From Plutella xylostella (lineage: Eukaryota; Arthropoda; Insecta; Lepidoptera; Plutellidae), in contig NC_064012.1 in assembly GCF_932276165.1 (NCBI RefSeq), forward strand, positions 14,825,501 through 14,889,500: a DNA stretch of 64,000 nt. The letters run 5' to 3'. Of the stretch, positions 49,501-55,500 are shown one piece after another. The notes under the pieces were generated by a model. That model was not told where the DNA came from. It saw nothing but the letters and a program-made list of their open reading frames with translations, and made no database searches. Numbering within the stretch: position 1 is the first letter of the stretch; every line of letters starts with the position of its first letter. The position numbers and the translations under genes were made by a program.

Positions 49501-52500
49501 AATTCCCACGGGAAAGTTTTTACGAGGGCTACACCGAAAAGATCGGGAATAGAATACTTAGGAATAAATTAGAGTGAAACCTTTTTGGTGTATCAAATGT
49601 AGTGTTTTTTCAAACATAATTCCATTTTCGAATTTTAAAAAAAGTTAAAAATAAAAGAGTATTGACCATTTGAATTTGACAAGTCGGTGTAAAAAATGGA
49701 GCTTACGCGGGAACATTTCCGTGCAATAATTTTTCACAACTTTCGTCGAGGTTTATCTCAAGACCAATGTCTCGCCGAGCTTGTTTCTATTTATAAACTT
49801 GAAGCACCAAGTAAAACGACTATATATCGTTGGTATTCTGAGTTTCGCCGCGCCGTGGACGTTCCTCTCTTACCACAGTCCCTTCTACTGGTCGGCCAAA
49901 AACAGCGGTAACACAAGATAACATCGATGCTGTACGCCAGTTAATAAAAGAAGATAGACATGTGACATACGAGCAGATTCGGGCTTCTCTCAGCATTGGT
50001 ATGACAGCCATTCAAACCATTTTACTTGAAGAACTGGGTGTCAAGAAGTTAGTTTCGCGCTGGGTGCCCCACCGTTTGACCGAGGAACAAAAGTCGGCTC
50101 GTGTTAATTGGTGTCGATCTGCTCTGCAACGGTTCAATGGAGGCAGTTCAAATGCTGTCTACAATATCGTCTCTGGTGATGAATCGTGGATTTATTCATA
50201 TGAGCCCGAAAGAAAACATCAATCGGCAGTTTGGGTCTTCGAAGGTGAGGTCAAGCCAACAAAAGTTATTCGCTCACGCAGCGTGTCGAAAAAAATGGTC
50301 GCTTCGTTTGTATCGAAAACTGGCCATGTGGCTACGATTCCATTACAAGAACAAAGGACGGTTACTGCTGATTGGTACACAACAGTTTGTTTGCCGGAAG
50401 TCGTAAGAGAACTTCGTAAAACTAACCCGAATCGTCGTATAATCCTTCACCACGATAATGCAAGCTCTCATACCGCTCGCAAAACAAGAACGTTTTTAAA
50501 TATGGAAAACGTGGAGTTGATGGACCATCCTCCGTATAGCCCTGATCTGAGCCCCAATGATTATTTTACATTCCCAAGAATTAAAGATATGCTACGTGGT
50601 CAACGGTTTAGCGGCCCAGAAGAGGCGGTCGAAGCTTACAAATCAGCTGTTTTGACAGTATCCACTTCAGACTGGAATTACTGTTTCAATGATTGGTTTA
50701 ATCGAATGAAAAAGTGCATTGAATGTCACGGAGACTACTTTGAAAAACAATAAAAGTAAATAATATTATGATATCTTTGTACTTTTTTCTATTCCCGATC
50801 ATTTCGGTATCGCCCTCGTAATACGAAGCGAAGCTGGCGAGAACAGCTATCTAAAAATAATACTTACCGAAAACTTTTCAAGAATTAAACTTCACCTTCC
50901 AATATCTTTTCCCCCCCCAGAGAGGCGTACTCAGTGGCGTGCCTCGGGGTGACAGCGGCGGACTGGGAGCGGCTCGGGCAGGCCGCGCTGCAGCAGCTCA
51001 GCCTCGAGGTCGCCAGGAAGGCCTTCCAGAGGAGCGAGAACCGAGGCCTGCTGACGCTCATTGATCACTTGCAGGTGAGTGAGAGTAGAGTGTATAGAAG
51101 TAAGTCAATTACGCCCTCAGGGTCTGTAACACGGGACGCTATTAAGACGTGACAAAAGTATAGGTGAGTGAGAGTCCTTGAGTGTACAGAAGTAAGTCAA
51201 TTACGCCTCCAGAGGCGATATCAGAGGATTCTATTTTCGAAACTATACAAACTTATGGAAAAAACAAATGTCACTTTTGGAACTAACAAATTAGCCTTAA
51301 GCTGCGTACAGACCGGCCCAACAAACGCTGCAATCTGCCCTGTAATGTATGATTAATATCCATCGTTGGGCATTCGTTGAGCCAGTCTGGCCGCAGCTTT
51401 ACATTTTAACAGTTACAGTTGACGATACTGTTCGTTTTCCATATGTTTGTGTAGTTTCGAAAATAGAATCGCATCCTGTAATAAGCCCCCAGAGAGGCGT
51501 CTATCTATCTATCTATCATGGCGAGCTGATTTTCCGCATTTAGCTCTACATCCATGAATAGACTAGGTACGTCCAGAGAGGCGTGCTCAGTGGCGTGCCT
51601 CGGGGTGACGGCGGCGGACTGGGAGCGGCTCGGGCAGGCCGCGCTGCAGCAGCTCAGCCTCGAGGTCGCCAGGAAGGCCTTCCAGAGGAGCGAGAACCGA
51701 GGCCTGCTGACGCTCATTGATCACTTACAGGTGCATTACTTTCAATAGAGTATAGTATGAGTTTATGGTAAATAATATCAATCATGAAATTTGTATATGA
51801 TGCTTATCAATGTATAGTAATGTCTCTCTATCGCGAATGGCCGAAAATACGGCGCTGTGATTGATGGAACGCGCTCCAAATGAGTTTATCGACGTCTATA
51901 ACGGACCGTGTCGGACAGTGATACCATGTAAAGTACGCTGCAGTTATGCATTCAACATGATTTAATAGTGGCAATGGCATCTAAATAATGGATCACGTTG
52001 ACTCTGAGATTCTGTTGAGAGCTAAAATGCACCACTGAAGACCAAAACTGCAGAAATGCGGATCGATAAATTTGGATAGCAGTAGCATTTATTTTCGTCC
52101 TCTAATAAAAAAATCTGGTTGTATATTTGTGATTCCTATAATTCTTACTACTTTACCCCAATATACCTTAAATGACTAACCTTAGCCCCCAAAAATAACG
52201 AACTATTTTGCCATAAATAATATCACTTGCACCATAAATCTATAAACATGATGTATTATATCCCCAGGAACGTCTCTCAGCCGGCGAAGACCGCGCCATA
52301 GTTCTCGGCACGGCGCTAGCTCACATGGGGCGCTGGGCCGACGCCGCCGCCTCGTATCTGTCTGTGGGGGCTCAAGCACAGGCTCTGAGCCTGTATACTG
52401 ACCTACGCATGTTCAATAAGGCCCAGGTAACAATTACTCAGGATGAATGTCAAACTGTGTCAAAGAGGGCTGCCGCCTGAAAACTTACAATAAATAGCGA

Positions 52501-55500
52501 TTGTTTAAACACCGATACGAAAGCACAGACACCGATACGAGCAGCAGAAGCTTAGTGTTAAGATTCCCAATTCATCTACGAATACGAAACATAGCATAAG
52601 ACACAGTCAGATTCTCGGGACGATGTCATTAGCACACATGGGGCGCTGGGCCGCCGCCGCCGCCTCCTTCCTGTCCGTGGGGGCTCAGGCACAGGCTCTG
52701 AGCCTATATACCGACCTGCGCATGTTCAATAAGGCACAGGTAACTAGTAGTAATAACGCAGGGTAGTAATCAAAGAATGCATTAGAAATACATGAAGGCG
52801 TTAAAAAAGTATGTGTTTCTTAAGATACCGATACAGACACTCATGTTCAATAAGGATATTATAGGTGCAAAAGAAGGCAGTAACTAGATACCAATAGTTT
52901 TGGAGCTACGCACCCATTAGACAGATACATAATTACACAACTACAACCTCAAGTTAAAATAACACCCCTCTTTTTGCGTCCAGGGTTAAAAGCATAGTTA
53001 ATGTGTATTGAAGTTCGTTTGTTTCCTACTATCTTCGAAAGCAACATATATATTTTCACAACCAATAGTAAAACTCAACGTAAAATAATCCAATAAATAA
53101 TAATAATAACTTCCCCTTGATTCCTTTATTCCGGAGCCAACAGCGTTCTAGATCTGTATGGTAGTTTGTCATTTGATTGTATCAAATTTTCAACATTACC
53201 ATCTGAATAAAATTTCTTTCGCCGTGTTGCAATATACCTGACAGTGTAGTAGATGTTATTATTCTCAAAATAAATATTATTTCACCAATTTAGTGCCAAT
53301 TTCTCCATGGTCGGTTAGAGCATAACCAGGTATTATTGGTTGACTTTTGGCACATCTGTCAAGAATTTAGTAAGTATGGAGATGAAGTATAATTGATCAA
53401 CCAATACCTGGTGAAATTGGAGCTAAACCCTGATTCGTTTGTTCCAGGAACTAGTAACAGACAGTGCGGGCGGCTTAGCACTGGCGCGGCGGCGCGCGGA
53501 GTGGGCGCGCCACGCCGGGTCCCCGAGCGCCCCGGCCATGTTCCTGGCGTGCGGCGACGTGCCTCGCGCGGCCGAGCTGCTGCAAGCCGCCCAGCGCCCC
53601 GCACAGTAACCACTCACTTATTTACATACTAGCTGTTCCCGCGAGCTTCGCTTCGCCTTAAAAAGTTTTCCCGTGGGAATTCCGGGATATAAAGTAGCCT
53701 ATGTTCTTTCTCAGGGTCTAAACCATATGTATACCAAATTTCATTCAAATTCGTTCAGTAGTTTTGGCGTGAAAGAGTAACAGACAGACAGACAGACACA
53801 GTTACTTTCGCATTTATAATATTAGTAAAGATAGATAATGTATTATAGTAACTAGTGCTCACAGCGCGGGCAGTACAGTTGCTAGTAGTAGACAGTGCGG
53901 CCGCCATGTTCCTGGCGTGCGGCGACGTGCCTCGCGCGGCCGAGCTGCTGCAAGCCGCCCAGCGCCCCGCACAGTAACCATTCACATATCTACAGACAGA
54001 TAGTGTGTTATAGTAACTAGTGCTCACAGCGTACTAGCCGCCCAGCGCCCCGCACAGTAATAACAATGCACTCACGAGCAATGAAAAAGTTCCACCTTTC
54101 CACCTGTCATTGACGTTCCTTATTTTATGTCACTGGAACTTCTTCATTGTTCGTGATTATTTATTTATTTATTAGGTTTTTCAACAGACACACACTTTAC
54201 ATTTATAAAAAGAAAACATCACAATACATGCCACAGTGGGCATCCAATTACAGAAAACACAGCATTAACAACACAATCGAGAAAAACTTATGCACTAATA
54301 GCCGGCATATAACTTAATACCAAATTTATACAAGTTAAAACTAAACATTTAACAAAAACAAAATTATAATATTCAGTCCATAACAGTCCATCCAATAGGC
54401 CAATCACAAACGCCACTTTATGTGATCAAAACTTTCCGCTTCCTAACACTACCAGCCAGCAGCCACCTTTCGCAAATCTACATCCCATCTAGCCGGAGTG
54501 CGTCCTACATTACGTTTGCTTAGTCGCGGTCTCCACTCCAGAGTCGTGACGTCGTGAGCACAAGTTTCGATCCTCCGTTAACGTTGCGTATCGTCAACTG
54601 TCACTGTCAAAATGTAAGGCAAAGTTAGTTCCAAAAGTGACATTTGTTTTTCCATATGTTAGGTGGAATTTCACTAAACGCTAAACGTATTTAGTAGCCT
54701 GTCATACGTGTCTGTCAGTTAGTACAAAATGTATTTAAAATTTGATTTAAATACGTTTAGCGTTTGGTAAAAGTGTCCCTTCGTGTAGATTCGAAAATAG
54801 TATCGAATCCTATGCTCGCGCCTCAGAACCCGTTTAGCCCATCGATTGGTATTTCACAGATGTAACCAGCCACGTCAGATGTGCTCTGGATGCCGTGCTG
54901 TTGTACTGTAACCTGAAATTAATCCCTTTAATTTCCTTCCAGATTAATCGAGCTATCCCGCAAACTGGAACTAGGATCAAGGGACGCGCTGCGCCACGTC
55001 GCCGGCGCTCTGGAGGCCGTGGGCGAGCGCGCCGCCGCCGCCGCCGTCTACGAGCGACTCGCCGACTACAAGTGAGGATAACTGTCTTATTTGGAGCGAT
55101 TTTAGAAGTAACTTTTGGATTCCTAGAATCCAATCCATACATACATAGCTCAAAGTCACTGTTTCGCAAAAAAAAACACTTGAAAAGAAGGTTGGGGTCG
55201 CTATAGAGCTAGTTATCACTCTGGAGCAAGGATCCCGGTGATTTTAGAACTAACTTTTGGATTATAGGTATTCATATTGAGTACAATGTCACTGTTTCGC
55301 AAAAAAGTACTTGAAAAGAAGCTAGGGGTCGCTATCAAGCACATTGAGCTAGTGAGAATACATTTTGTGTAGGTACCTATAAAATATCTCGTACAATGTC
55401 ACTACTCGGTAAAAAAACACTTGATAAGAAGCTAGACGTGGCTATATCGCACATGTCGCTATCCCGCAAACTGGAACTAGGATCAAGGGACGCGCTACGC

